Source: Psychrobacter immobilis
Lineage (GTDB): Bacteria; Pseudomonadota; Gammaproteobacteria; Pseudomonadales; Moraxellaceae
DNA: 64,000 nucleotides
Assembly (NCBI RefSeq): GCF_904846285.1
Contig: NZ_CAJHAD010000009.1
Span: 51,299 to 115,298 of the forward strand
Direction: 5' to 3'
This document shows, in pieces, positions 46,656 to 55,583 of the stretch (position 1 is the stretch's first letter; each line of letters opens with the position of its first letter). The notes below the pieces were generated by a model. It was not told the origin of the DNA, searched no databases, and saw only the letters and a list, made by a program, of their open reading frames with translations. Made by a program: the position numbers and the translations under genes.

Positions 46656-48233
46656 ATGCGTCTGTCTACTGTTGATTTGCAAAAACGTCTAAACCCTGAT
46701 AAGCCAAAGGGCTTACCTATGGTGCTGACTATATTAATTGCGTTGCTGGCAGGCGCAGTATTTATCTTTGCCCTTGCGCCTTACGGCTTTTGGCCTGTGG
46801 CTTTGATATCGCCTGCTATTTTGTATGCGCTATTGATGCCTGATATGACTGGCAAGCGAGCTTTTCTTATCGGTCAGGCTTATGGCACCGGACTTTGGTG
46901 TGTCGGAGCGTTTTGGCTCTATACCTCTATTCATGTTTATGGCGATACCCCAGTATGGCTGGCGCTGATTATGATTGCGCTGATGGGCTTGGGTATGGGA
47001 TTATTCCATGGCTTTTTGGCGTTAATTTTCAATCGGGTCGTTGGTAAGCAGCCGTTATCATTTGCCGCGCTTTGGGTACTACAAGAATGGATGAAAACTT
47101 GGTTGTTTACGGGTTTTCCGTGGTTATTTGTCGGTTATGCGTTTACTGAGCAATATTGGCTATCGTCATTAGCGCCCGTTGCTGGCGTGTTTGCGGTTTC
47201 TTTTGTTGCGATATTACTGGCGGCAAGTTTGGTTGAACTGCTGCGTCGCCGCGGTGGTTATATGATTCCTACCATCGTGATGTTGGTTGTCAGCTGCGCA
47301 TTATGGTTGATAAATCCACAATGGACGAAACCAAAAGGCACACCTGATTTATCGGTGTCATTAATCCAAGGCAATATTCCGCAGGATTTAAAATGGTTAA
47401 CCGAATATCAGGTAGAAACGCTAAAAATTTATGCGACTTTGAGCAGTACCGAATGGGGCAGCGATATTATCTTTTGGCCAGAATCTTCCATTCCCATGTT
47501 TCAAGATGAAGCGGTAGGCTTTATCAATGAGATGGTAAAGATGGCCAAAGAAACCGATACCACTTGGGTGACTGGCATCCCTTATAAGGATGAAGCGGCT
47601 TTTGATGCCAAGAACGACAAATACCCACCGTTTTATAATAGTGTGATTGCTTTAGGTGCCGATGCAGAGGGCATGTATAAAAAGCAGCGTTTAGTACCCT
47701 TTGGTGAATATATTCCTTTTGAAGGAATGCTAGATATTTTGCCAAACCTTGCCGGTAGCCAAGATATCATGAGTTATAGCCGCGGCAGTGACAATCAATC
47801 GCCGCTACGTGTACGCGGTCATAACTTGGGCGCGGCAGTGTGCTATGAGGTTGCGTATCCTGATACCACCCGCAAAAACGCCATTAATACCGACTTTTTG
47901 TTGACCATCTCAAACGATGCATGGTTTGGTAGCTCGGCAGGTCCGCTACAGCATCTGCAAATGGTACAAATGCGCGCGCTTGAGAATGGTCGCTGGTTTA
48001 TGCGCGCCACCAACACCGGTGTCACCGCTATTATTGACCACAAAGGTCGTATCGTGAAGCGCGCGCCGCAGTTTGAGCGCACGGTATTACGCGGTAATGT
48101 GCAGGCGCGGGTTGGTAATACGCCGTTTATGCGCGTTGGTAATTATCCTGTTTTAATCATTATTGCGCTTCTGCTATTATTAAGCTATCTTGGCAAGCGT
48201 GCGAGCCCGCGTAAACGCTTAGAGCGCGATTAG
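46656..48233 (+). CDS. lnt: Apolipoprotein N-acyltransferase
   Basis: Lnt adds the third acyl chain to lipoproteins in the inner membrane. The 525 residues show an N-terminal block of six to seven helices (about 20-215), then a nitrilase-like periplasmic domain: catalytic Glu in IFWPESSIPM, Lys in KKQRLVPFGEYIPFE, and Cys in AAVCYEVAYPD, and a last helix near the C-terminus. The order and spacing match E. coli Lnt (512). The first 20 residues are polar. No strong ribosome binding site is seen at ATG 46656. Adjacent to corC, as expected. Confidence 0.95.
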   Translation: MRLSTVDLQKRLNPDKPKGLPMVLTILIALLAGAVFIFALAPYGFWPVALISPAILYALLMPDMTGKRAFLIGQAYGTGLWCVGAFWLYTSIHVYGDTPVWLALIMIALMGLGMGLFHGFLALIFNRVVGKQPLSFAALWVLQEWMKTWLFTGFPWLFVGYAFTEQYWLSSLAPVAGVFAVSFVAILLAASLVELLRRRGGYMIPTIVMLVVSCALWLINPQWTKPKGTPDLSVSLIQGNIPQDLKWLTEYQVETLKIYATLSSTEWGSDIIFWPESSIPMFQDEAVGFINEMVKMAKETDTTWVTGIPYKDEAAFDAKNDKYPPFYNSVIALGADAEGMYKKQRLVPFGEYIPFEGMLDILPNLAGSQDIMSYSRGSDNQSPLRVRGHNLGAAVCYEVAYPDTTRKNAINTDFLLTISNDAWFGSSAGPLQHLQMVQMRALENGRWFMRATNTGVTAIIDHKGRIVKRAPQFERTVLRGNVQARVGNTPFMRVGNYPVLIIIALLLLLSYLGKRASPRKRLERD

Positions 48234-48389
48234 CAGCTTATCAAAGCAGGCAGTATAGAGTCAGTTAAAGAGTTGATTTAAATTTTTTCGCTAATAAACC
48301 CTTTAAATAGTTAAGGGTTTTCACAAATCGACATAAATTGCGATATAATAGGTCAATATTTTAAATATTTTGTGCAAGGTGGATAAGGT

Positions 48390-48812
48390 ATGTCAGAACA
48401 TATTGTCGAAAACAACCCTAAAAGAGAGTTCTTGTTTGCTTTAGGCGGTGTAGGGTTATTTTTAGGTATCGTCTTATTGATTGGTATTTCTGGCTTCTTA
48501 CGTCCAGCGGGTGAGCATATCACTGCTGAGACGACTGAAGCAGCGGCCGCCGCTGAAACCGACGCGACTAATGAAAAGGCTGATACAGCCGAAACAGCTG
48601 CCGCGCCAGTCGCAGAGACGGATGCCGCAGCGACCGCTACGCCAGCTGACGGTACGGTGGTTGCCGCTGAATCTGGTACGGCAACTGCTGAAGGTACAGT
48701 CAATCAAGCAGCAGTCGCTGATGATGCTGACTTAACCGCTACGCCAGCCGATGCTGATTTGGACGCCGGTAAGACTGGAGAAATAACGCATACTTGGAAG
48801 GCTGAAGAGTAA
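48390..48812 (+). CDS. Single-span Ala/Thr/Glu-rich protein, unknown
   Basis: 140 residues. One transmembrane helix at about 14-37 (FLFALGGVGLFLGIVLLIGI) after a short cytosolic basic N-terminus, then a low-complexity tail rich in Ala, Thr, Glu and Asp. The tail contains a short internal duplication, TATPADGT and TATPADAD, encoded by an identical ACCGCTACGCCAGC. No domain is recognised. The ribosome binding site AAGGTGGATAAGGT is strong, and it has its own terminator. Its composition resembles that of the lipoprotein at 18.6-18.9 kb. A periplasmic spacer or stress-related protein is possible, but not shown. Confidence 0.75.
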   Translation: MSEHIVENNPKREFLFALGGVGLFLGIVLLIGISGFLRPAGEHITAETTEAAAAAETDATNEKADTAETAAAPVAETDAAATATPADGTVVAAESGTATAEGTVNQAAVADDADLTATPADADLDAGKTGEITHTWKAEE

Positions 48813-49126
48813 GCTTTTTACTTAAGTATTTTGTTATTAAGATGAAATATCTATATAAACGATAAACATAGTTAGATACCCATAATTAAGTACAACTGTT
48901 ATGACGATACTTTATTCTAAGAGTTAAAACACTCTAGAAGCTAAAAATAAAAACCTGCGCTTGGTTAACTGAGCGCAGGTTTTTTTGTAGGTATTTGTGT
49001 AATTATTGAATAACTTTTTCTTTACTTGATTATAACCAAGTGAAACAATAATGCGCCTATGTGACCGCTTATCTAAATAATTGGGAGTTTGGTCGTCATT
49101 ACAGTGGTCTTTAAAGGAATAAAGTT
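48813..49126. other. Intergenic region with terminator before the POT gene
   Basis: 314 bp. It holds the terminator listed separately (48951-48986) and the POT gene's 5' region, where no clear promoter is seen. Confidence 0.4.
48951..48986 (+). terminator. Intrinsic terminator after the 140-residue protein
   Basis: AAACCTGCGCT / AGCGCAGGTTT stem with a 10-nt loop, followed by a run of T. Confidence 0.88.
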
Positions 49127-50683
49127 ATGAGCACAGACTCACAATCGAACGCTAGTGCTGCTGAATTAGAAGCATTAGATAATGGCTTTATGGGGCATCC
49201 TAAACCCTTAAGCTCGTTGTTTTTCACAGAGATGTGGGAGCGTTTTTCTTATTATAGTATTCGTCCATTATTAGTACTCTTTATGGTGGCGACAGTTGGC
49301 AGTGGTGGTTTTGGTTTCGATGAAGCAACGGCTTCTGCCATCTACGGTATTTTTGCCGGTTCATTATATTTGGCGGCAGTACCGGGCGGCTGGCTCGCTG
49401 ACAACTGGCTTGGTCAGGAGCGCGCGCTGTGGTGGGGCAGTATCATTATTGCGCTTGGACATTTATGCATTGCGTTGTCAGCTATGTTTGGCATGGTGCT
49501 ATTCTTTGTCGGTTTGATGTTTATCGTCATTGGTTCAGGATTGTTTAAGACCTGTATTACAGTCATGGTTGGGGCGTTATATCCCGAAACGGACAATCGC
49601 CGTGACGCAGGATTTACTTTGTTTTATATGGGCATCAATATAGGCGCGCTATTGGCAGCGCTGATTGTTGGGGTATTTAGAGAAAAAGGCATGTGGCATG
49701 CAGGCTTTGGTGTCGGTGGTCTTGGTATGCTGGCTTCCTTACTGATTTACCGTTTTTCAGCCAGAAAGACATTAAATCGTTATGCGCGTGCCAAAAACAT
49801 CACCGCTGATTGGGAGCATGCAAATGACCGCTTCCAAAATATAGGGCGTTGGGTACTAGGTTTTGTTGCTGTATTAGTTGTATTGATTGTGCTCATTAGC
49901 ACCGGTTTGATGCCATTTAATCCGATATTGGTCGCGGAGTATATGACCTATACCATCGCAGCTGTGGTACTGCTATATTTTGCGGTGATGTTTATGTCAT
50001 CACGGTTGAGCTCCTCTGATAAAAAACGCCTATTGGTTTGTTTATTATTGATTATTGGTTCGACCTTGTTTTGGTCAAGTTTTGATCAGCAGCCAACCTC
50101 TTTTAACTTATTTGCTGATCGTTATACGGATTTAGAAGTCATGGGTTTTCATATCCCAAGTATCTGGTTTCAGTCGCTCAATCCGTTATTTATCTTATTA
50201 TTAGCGCCTATTATCAGTATTTTGTGGGTGAAGCTTGGTGCTAAAGGTCTTGAGCCTAATAGCATGGTAAAATTTGCGCTTGGTATGTTATTAGCCGCTG
50301 CAGGTTTTGGGCTGATGATTATGGCATCAAAAAGTATTTTGGTCGCTCCCGGTGCTTTAGCATCGCCACTGTGGTTGGTTGGCAGTTTGTTTTTACTGAC
50401 GCTAGGTGAGCTGGCATTAAGCCCTGTTGGCATGTCATCAATGACGCGCTTGGCACCTGAGGGTATGCAAGGTCAAATCATGGGGCTGTTTTTTGCTTCT
50501 ATTGCCATGGGTAACTTGGTCGCCGCCTTTTTTGGTAGCCATGTTACCGCTGATAAAATCGAAGGCTTGCCAGATTTATTCTCTATTATGACCATGTTCT
50601 TGGTAGTGACCGCGCTGATTTTATTAGCATTGTCAAAACCGATGAGCAATATGATTAAAAACAGTAGTAATATCAGGATGTAG
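49127..50683 (+). CDS. POT family peptide:proton symporter
   Basis: A 518-residue major-facilitator protein of the proton-dependent oligopeptide (POT/PTR2) family, importing di- and tripeptides. The signature E-x-x-E-R-F-x-Y-Y is visible as EMWERFSYYSIR (about 30-42), and the PTR motif FTLFYMGINIGALLA near 165-180. About 14 hydrophobic helices follow. Starts after AAAGGAATAAAGTT. Its neighbour is an aminopeptidase P on the same strand but with a terminator between, so a metabolic link is plausible without cotranscription. Confidence 0.92.
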   Translation: MSTDSQSNASAAELEALDNGFMGHPKPLSSLFFTEMWERFSYYSIRPLLVLFMVATVGSGGFGFDEATASAIYGIFAGSLYLAAVPGGWLADNWLGQERALWWGSIIIALGHLCIALSAMFGMVLFFVGLMFIVIGSGLFKTCITVMVGALYPETDNRRDAGFTLFYMGINIGALLAALIVGVFREKGMWHAGFGVGGLGMLASLLIYRFSARKTLNRYARAKNITADWEHANDRFQNIGRWVLGFVAVLVVLIVLISTGLMPFNPILVAEYMTYTIAAVVLLYFAVMFMSSRLSSSDKKRLLVCLLLIIGSTLFWSSFDQQPTSFNLFADRYTDLEVMGFHIPSIWFQSLNPLFILLLAPIISILWVKLGAKGLEPNSMVKFALGMLLAAAGFGLMIMASKSILVAPGALASPLWLVGSLFLLTLGELALSPVGMSSMTRLAPEGMQGQIMGLFFASIAMGNLVAAFFGSHVTADKIEGLPDLFSIMTMFLVVTALILLALSKPMSNMIKNSSNIRM

Positions 50684-51126
50684 GTAAGAGGCTAATATAA
50701 GCACAAGAGTATTAGCACTATTTATAGCAGTCGCTTGATAAGTGATAAAATAAAAGAAGCTACTAAACAGTAGCTTCTTTTATTTTGAGTCATCCGTCGT
50801 TTTAACCATTCGTTCATGATTCGTTCACAATTCTTTGACGATTAAATGGGTATTGCTGTTAAAGGTATTTATAAGTTGGTTATCATCCCCATATCGTTAT
50901 ATGCGCTATGTTGTATCTGTAGCAAACTTAATAAGCACCCGCTCAATTAACCGCTAATAATCAGCTGATGATGTCAGTTTATAATAACAATATATTGAGA
51001 ACGTATCGATTATGCGGCACTGTAGTGAGATGAGTCTTTCCTACTTACGCAGCGTTTTATGTAGCGTTTCATACAGTATTGTGCTCGTGCTTTTATACTA
51101 AATTTTTATATAAAATAAGGGACGTT
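50684..51126. other. Intergenic region between POT and aminopeptidase genes
   Basis: 443 bp with the POT terminator (50752-50781). The rest is AT-rich, with a TCAGCTGATGATG stretch near 50960; no promoter or gene can be supported. Confidence 0.4.
50752..50781 (+). terminator. Intrinsic terminator after the POT gene
   Basis: AAAAGAAGCTACT / AGTAGCTTCTTTT, perfect 13-bp stem with a 4-nt loop. Confidence 0.88.
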
Positions 51127-52962
51127 ATGTCTACTCAAGAAGTAACTTCGAAAATTGAAATTCAACAGCGTATTACCAGCTTGCGTGATGCTATTGCGGC
51201 GCAAGACCTAACGGCGATTATCGTGCCGTCAGCAGATCCGCATTTATCTGAGTACTTGCCTGAATATTGGCAAGCACGCTTATGGTTATCAGGGTTTACA
51301 GGTTCGGTCGGTACGCTGGTTGTTACCGCTGATTTTGCTGGACTGTGGACGGACAGCCGCTATTGGGTACACGCCGCGCATCAGCTAGAAGGCACGGGTA
51401 TTACTTTAGAGAAACTTGCTCCCGGTCAGCCAAATCACATTGATTGGCTCGCTGCGCACTTGGCGGAGGGCGATAGTGTGGCAGTAGATGGTAATGTGCT
51501 GTCTATCGCTGAGCAAGATAGATTGCTTGATGCTTTTGATGCCAACGAAATTACTTTGATCACTGAGCGTGATGTATTGACAGACATATGGAGCGACCGT
51601 CCAGCACTGCCATCAGCACAACTATACCAACACGATGCGCAATTTGTTGCGCAATCTGCGACTTCGAAACTTGCTGCTGTGCGTTCAGGTATGGCGGATG
51701 CAGGCTCGACCCATCATTTACTTTCAAGTTTAGATGATATTGCTTGGTTGACCAATTTACGCGGCGCTGATGTTGATTATAACCCTGTGTTTTTAGCGCA
51801 TATGCTGATTGATGCGAATAAAGCGACCTTGTTTATTGATAATAATAAAGTCAGCTCTGATATTGAAAAAGCTCTAAAAGATAGCGGTATTACCCTTGCT
51901 GATTATGAAGCAGTGCAAGAGGCATTGGGTACATTAACGCCAGAAGACTTATTGTTGCTAGACCCAAGCAAAGTGGCAGTAGGTACGCTATCCCAAATGG
52001 GCGACGGTATAGGCTTTATCGAACAGATGGCGCCGAGTACTTTGCTTAAATCAGTGAAATCTGACGCTGATATTGACCATGTACGTGAAGCGATGCGTCA
52101 AGATGGCGCGGCATTATGTGAGTTTTTTGCCACATTTGAGCAGCGTCTAGCAGCAGGTGAGTGTTTAAGCGAGCTGGATGTTGATAGTATGTTGATTGAG
52201 GTGCGCAGTCAGCAGCCACATTATGTGTCACCGAGCTTTCCAACTATCGCAGGCTTTAATGAAAACGGTGCGCTGCCACATTACCGTGCAACACCTGAGA
52301 AATTTAGCTACCTTGATGTCGCTGAGGGCGAGGGTGGATTGTTACTGATTGACTCAGGCGCTCAATATCAAAACGGCACCACGGATATCACCCGTGTGGT
52401 CGGTATTGGAAAAGTCAGCAATGAGCACAAACGCGATTTCACCACCGTGCTTAAAGCACATATTGCTCTAGCAAAAGCGCATTTCCCTGATGGTATCGCT
52501 TCACCTTTGATTGACGCGATATGCCGTGCGCCATTATGGCAAGCGCAGATGGATTATGGTCATGGTACCGGTCATGGCGTTGGTTATTTCTTGAACGTCC
52601 ATGAAGGCCCACAAGTCATTGCGTATAGTGCCAGCACGCCAAAAGAGCGGGCGATGAAGGAAGGCATGATATCCAGCAATGAGCCGGGTCTATACCGCGA
52701 AGGCAAATGGGGTATCCGTATTGAAAACTTGATGGTTAATATGCCAGTGGGCAATCCTACTGAGATTGAATTTGGTAAATTCTTAAACTTTGAAACCATC
52801 ACTTATTGCCCAATTGATACCCGTTTGATTGAGCCGTCATTGTTAAGTCAGATAGAGATTGATTGGCTGAATGACTATCATAGTAAAGTCCATGCTGAGC
52901 TAAAAGACCGTGTTGATGGTGCCGCGCTTGAATGGTTAACCGAGCGTACACAAGCGATATAA
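51127..52962 (+). CDS. Aminopeptidase P family (Xaa-Pro) metallopeptidase
   Basis: A 611-residue protein starting at ATG 51127 (MSTQEVTSKIEI), preceded by AAGGGACGTT; a frame open from 51079 adds 16 unlikely residues. Domain order: two creatinase-like N-terminal domains (about 15-300, SADPHLSEYLPEYWQARLWLSGFTGSVG), then the pita-bread M24 catalytic domain. Metal ligands: two Asp in LLIDSGAQYQNGTTDITR, His in DYGHGTGHGVGYFLNVHEGP, Glu in ISSNEPGLYREGKWGIRIEN and the final Glu. The large size matches the eukaryote-type three-domain aminopeptidase P that cleaves the N-terminal residue from X-Pro peptides. Confidence 0.93.
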   Translation: MSTQEVTSKIEIQQRITSLRDAIAAQDLTAIIVPSADPHLSEYLPEYWQARLWLSGFTGSVGTLVVTADFAGLWTDSRYWVHAAHQLEGTGITLEKLAPGQPNHIDWLAAHLAEGDSVAVDGNVLSIAEQDRLLDAFDANEITLITERDVLTDIWSDRPALPSAQLYQHDAQFVAQSATSKLAAVRSGMADAGSTHHLLSSLDDIAWLTNLRGADVDYNPVFLAHMLIDANKATLFIDNNKVSSDIEKALKDSGITLADYEAVQEALGTLTPEDLLLLDPSKVAVGTLSQMGDGIGFIEQMAPSTLLKSVKSDADIDHVREAMRQDGAALCEFFATFEQRLAAGECLSELDVDSMLIEVRSQQPHYVSPSFPTIAGFNENGALPHYRATPEKFSYLDVAEGEGGLLLIDSGAQYQNGTTDITRVVGIGKVSNEHKRDFTTVLKAHIALAKAHFPDGIASPLIDAICRAPLWQAQMDYGHGTGHGVGYFLNVHEGPQVIAYSASTPKERAMKEGMISSNEPGLYREGKWGIRIENLMVNMPVGNPTEIEFGKFLNFETITYCPIDTRLIEPSLLSQIEIDWLNDYHSKVHAELKDRVDGAALEWLTERTQAI

Positions 52963-52989
52963 AAACCGCTAATTTTTAAGCAAGCGTAA

Positions 52990-53020
52990 AAAAGCCCCGT
53001 CAATCATTAACGGGGCTTTT
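52990..53020. terminator. Bidirectional terminator after aminopeptidase P
   Basis: AAAAGCCCCGT / ACGGGGCTTTT, 11-bp stem between convergent genes. Confidence 0.87.
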
Positions 53021-53038
53021 GCTATTTAGAAAGTTGTT

Positions 53039-53926
53039 TTAACCTTTTTGATCCTCACTTTTAATGAGCGTTTTATCTTGCTCACCTAACTGTTGAGTCA
53101 TCTCAGCACGCAGCCAAGATTTTAGGTTTTCAGACATCAGCATCATCTGATCGCTTAGATAATCGTCAATCTGCATTTCAAGCTCACGAATCAGCTCTTT
53201 ATGAGTGACATTTAATTTTACATCTTTCACAGCTAAGCTAATTGCTGCACTGGCTTTATTATTGATGGCGTTAATGCTGCTGTCGTTTTTAATAAGACTA
53301 TCATTTTTTATGGTGTTGTCATTTTTAAAGCTATCGTTATCAATCGCATTGGCATGCTCATTAATGGTTTTGCTAGCAACAGCATTTTTCTCAGTATCAG
53401 TTTTATCATTGACAATATTATTTAGCTTACTGCCTGCTTCTATTTTATTAGCATCAGATGCCTCAGGCTTGATAGCTGCCTCTGATTGATTCTGTTTAGC
53501 AGCCAAAGGTATGTTGTTTGCTACTTCTTTTTGAGCGTTTTCAGCTTCTTTACGCTTACTCTCTTTTTCTAGAGTTTCTTCTTTTAACCTGCTTTCTTCT
53601 TTAAGTGCAGCTTCTTTTAACTTAGCCGCTTCTGATTCCTTTATTTTTTGTTCTTCTTCTACACGCTGTTTTTCGGCAGCCGCTTGCTCTTGAGCTTTTT
53701 TATCGGCAATGGCTTTGGCAATCGCTTGTTCGGCTTCATGGTTTTCATAAAGATTATCAAGATGGGCGTCTAAGTCATGAGTGCTAAAAACAAAAGTTTC
53801 AAATGGCGTGTCATGCTGCAGTAGGGTGGTGATATCTGTGAGCTCTTGAATGATAGAGGCGCGTATAGGGTCTGGCGCACACGTCCAGCGCTGATAAAAC
53901 TGAGGGGAAAATGAGTAGCTTGACAT
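53039..53926 (-). CDS. Coiled-coil protein, unknown function
   Basis: 295 residues from ATG 53926 (MSSYSFSPQFYQRW), which has GGACGATACC before it; ATG 53938 is four codons earlier. Layout: a folded-looking N-terminal region (1-70, with PQFYQRWTCAPDPIRASII), a highly charged Glu/Lys/Ala coiled coil (about 70-125), a low-complexity Asn/Asp/Lys stretch with a short repeat (NDNTIKND, SLIKND), and a helical C-terminal region (about 235-280, ELEMQIDDYLSDQMMLM). It lies 145 bp downstream of fabF on the same strand, with a hairpin terminator between. I recognise no family; the central coil is generic. Confidence 0.7.
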   Translation of the reverse strand: MSSYSFSPQFYQRWTCAPDPIRASIIQELTDITTLLQHDTPFETFVFSTHDLDAHLDNLYENHEAEQAIAKAIADKKAQEQAAAEKQRVEEEQKIKESEAAKLKEAALKEESRLKEETLEKESKRKEAENAQKEVANNIPLAAKQNQSEAAIKPEASDANKIEAGSKLNNIVNDKTDTEKNAVASKTINEHANAIDNDSFKNDNTIKNDSLIKNDSSINAINNKASAAISLAVKDVKLNVTHKELIRELEMQIDDYLSDQMMLMSENLKSWLRAEMTQQLGEQDKTLIKSEDQKG

Positions 53927-53947
53927 GGTATCGTCCATAAATGTTGC

Positions 53948-53985
53948 AAAAATTACCCCTTATCATACGCAAATACGATAAGGGG
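53948..53985 (-). terminator. Hairpin terminator or attenuator between fabF and the coiled-coil gene
   Basis: On the minus strand CCCCTTATC / GATAAGGGG with a 12-nt loop, followed by TAATTTTTG. It probably ends the fabF transcript. Confidence 0.6.
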
Positions 53986-54070
53986 CTGCAAGTGGTCAAA
54001 CGTAGTAAATCTGACACCAAAGTTACAACGGCTAAATGCAAGCTTTTTGGCGCTGTTTTTGGTATTCCTT

Positions 54071-55477
54071 TTAGCTTTGGTTTTGCACAGGCCAACGGGC
54101 AAATATCAGCGAGCCGTTAGTACCACCAAAGCCGAAGCTATTAGAAACTGCATACTGTAGATTCTTAACTTTGCGCGATTGATTGGCAACATAATCGAGA
54201 TTACAGTTGTCTTCGACGTTGTCTAAATTAATGGTCGGCGGTACATGCTGATGTTGCAACGCAAGCACGGTAAAGATGGCCTCGATACCACCAGCGGCAC
54301 CTAATAAATGGCCGGTCATAGATTTGGTTGAGCTGACCAGAATACTGTCTTTAACGGGCGCAAAAACGGTTTCAATGGCAATGGATTCAGCAACATCGCC
54401 AGCAGGGGTACTGGTGCCATGGGCGTTAACGTATCCAACAGCAGCAGGCTCAATACCGGCATCGTTTAAGGCATTGCGCATCGCTTGTGCTGCACCGCTA
54501 CCATCTTCTGGTGGCGCAGTAATGTGGCTTGCATCATCACTCATACCAAAGCCAACAAGTTCAGCTAGTATCGTCGCACCGCGCGCTTTGGCATGAGCAA
54601 GGCTTTCAAGTACGACGACACCCGCGCCATCACCAAGTACAAAACCATCACGCTCTTTATCAAAAGGACGCGAGGCTTTAGTTGGCTCGTCATTACGAGT
54701 TGAGAGGGCGTGCATCGCCCCAAAACCCGATATACCAAGTGGGCTTGAGCCTTTTTCACTGCCACCAGCCAGCATCACATCGGCATCGCCGTAAGCAATC
54801 AAACGCGCTGCAAGACCGATAGCATGGGTCGCGGTAGTACAAGCAGTCGAGGTCGCAAGGTTTGGGCCTTTCAAAGTATGCTTAATGGCAACCAAACCTG
54901 CTGCCATATTGACGATAGAGCCAGGAATGATAAAAGGCGACACTTTCAGCGCGCCTTTTTCACGCAGGGTATCACGGCTGTTTTCAATGGTTTGGATACC
55001 ACCGATACCTGAGCCTATAATCACACCAAAACGCTCTTGATCGACGCCGTGTACAGGCGCATCAGCCGCGCTTACTTCATCGATGTATCCCGCATCTTTT
55101 AATGCCATTGCAGAGGCCGCAACCGCATAATGCATAAATTCATCATAGCGGCGCGCATCTTTGGCATTCATGTATTGCTTGGCATCGAAATCCTTGACCA
55201 CGCCAGCTATCTGTGCACGATAGTCAGTCGCATCAAAATGCGTTATTTTAGCAATACCACTTTCACCATTGAGCAATTTTTTCCACGTGCTTTCGACATC
55301 AAGGCCAAGTGGCGTGATAGCACCCATACCGGTAATCACCACGCGCACCTCATCAGAGCGCTCGTAGTGCGGTGGCTTCTGTCTTTTTTCGCGTTTTGGC
55401 TTGTGTACCTGTGTGTCGGAATTATTTGTCGCTTGCTCGGTAACTGAGTCGGTCGGTAAACTGCTGTGCTGGCTCAT
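54071..55477 (-). CDS. fabF: Beta-ketoacyl-ACP synthase II (FabF-type)
   Basis: A condensing enzyme of type II fatty acid synthesis, elongating acyl-ACP with malonyl-ACP. The thiolase-fold triad is Cys213 in STACTTATHAIG, His in NAHGTSTPAGD and His in STKSMTGHLLGAAG. The core starts at VVITGMGAITPLG (about 46); residues 1-45 are a polar, basic extension not usual for FabF. 468 residues in total. It is separated from the fab cluster (no acpP, fabG or fabD here), so it may be an extra condensing enzyme rather than the main one. Confidence 0.9.
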   Translation of the reverse strand: MSQHSSLPTDSVTEQATNNSDTQVHKPKREKRQKPPHYERSDEVRVVITGMGAITPLGLDVESTWKKLLNGESGIAKITHFDATDYRAQIAGVVKDFDAKQYMNAKDARRYDEFMHYAVAASAMALKDAGYIDEVSAADAPVHGVDQERFGVIIGSGIGGIQTIENSRDTLREKGALKVSPFIIPGSIVNMAAGLVAIKHTLKGPNLATSTACTTATHAIGLAARLIAYGDADVMLAGGSEKGSSPLGISGFGAMHALSTRNDEPTKASRPFDKERDGFVLGDGAGVVVLESLAHAKARGATILAELVGFGMSDDASHITAPPEDGSGAAQAMRNALNDAGIEPAAVGYVNAHGTSTPAGDVAESIAIETVFAPVKDSILVSSTKSMTGHLLGAAGGIEAIFTVLALQHQHVPPTINLDNVEDNCNLDYVANQSRKVKNLQYAVSNSFGFGGTNGSLIFARWPVQNQS

Positions 55478-55583
55478 GCGCTATATCCTGTACTTACGGT
55501 CCTAAGAGGATGTTATTTCAGGAGCCATTATAAAACACATTAGTGCACGTATGTAAACTAAAATTTAAACAATTAATCAGTCG

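Noticed and set aside
48353..48703. Minus-strand and alternative-frame ORFs across the Ala-rich gene
   Set aside because: Repetitive GC-periodic coding produces open frames on both strands; only the + frame has a ribosome binding site and a membrane anchor.
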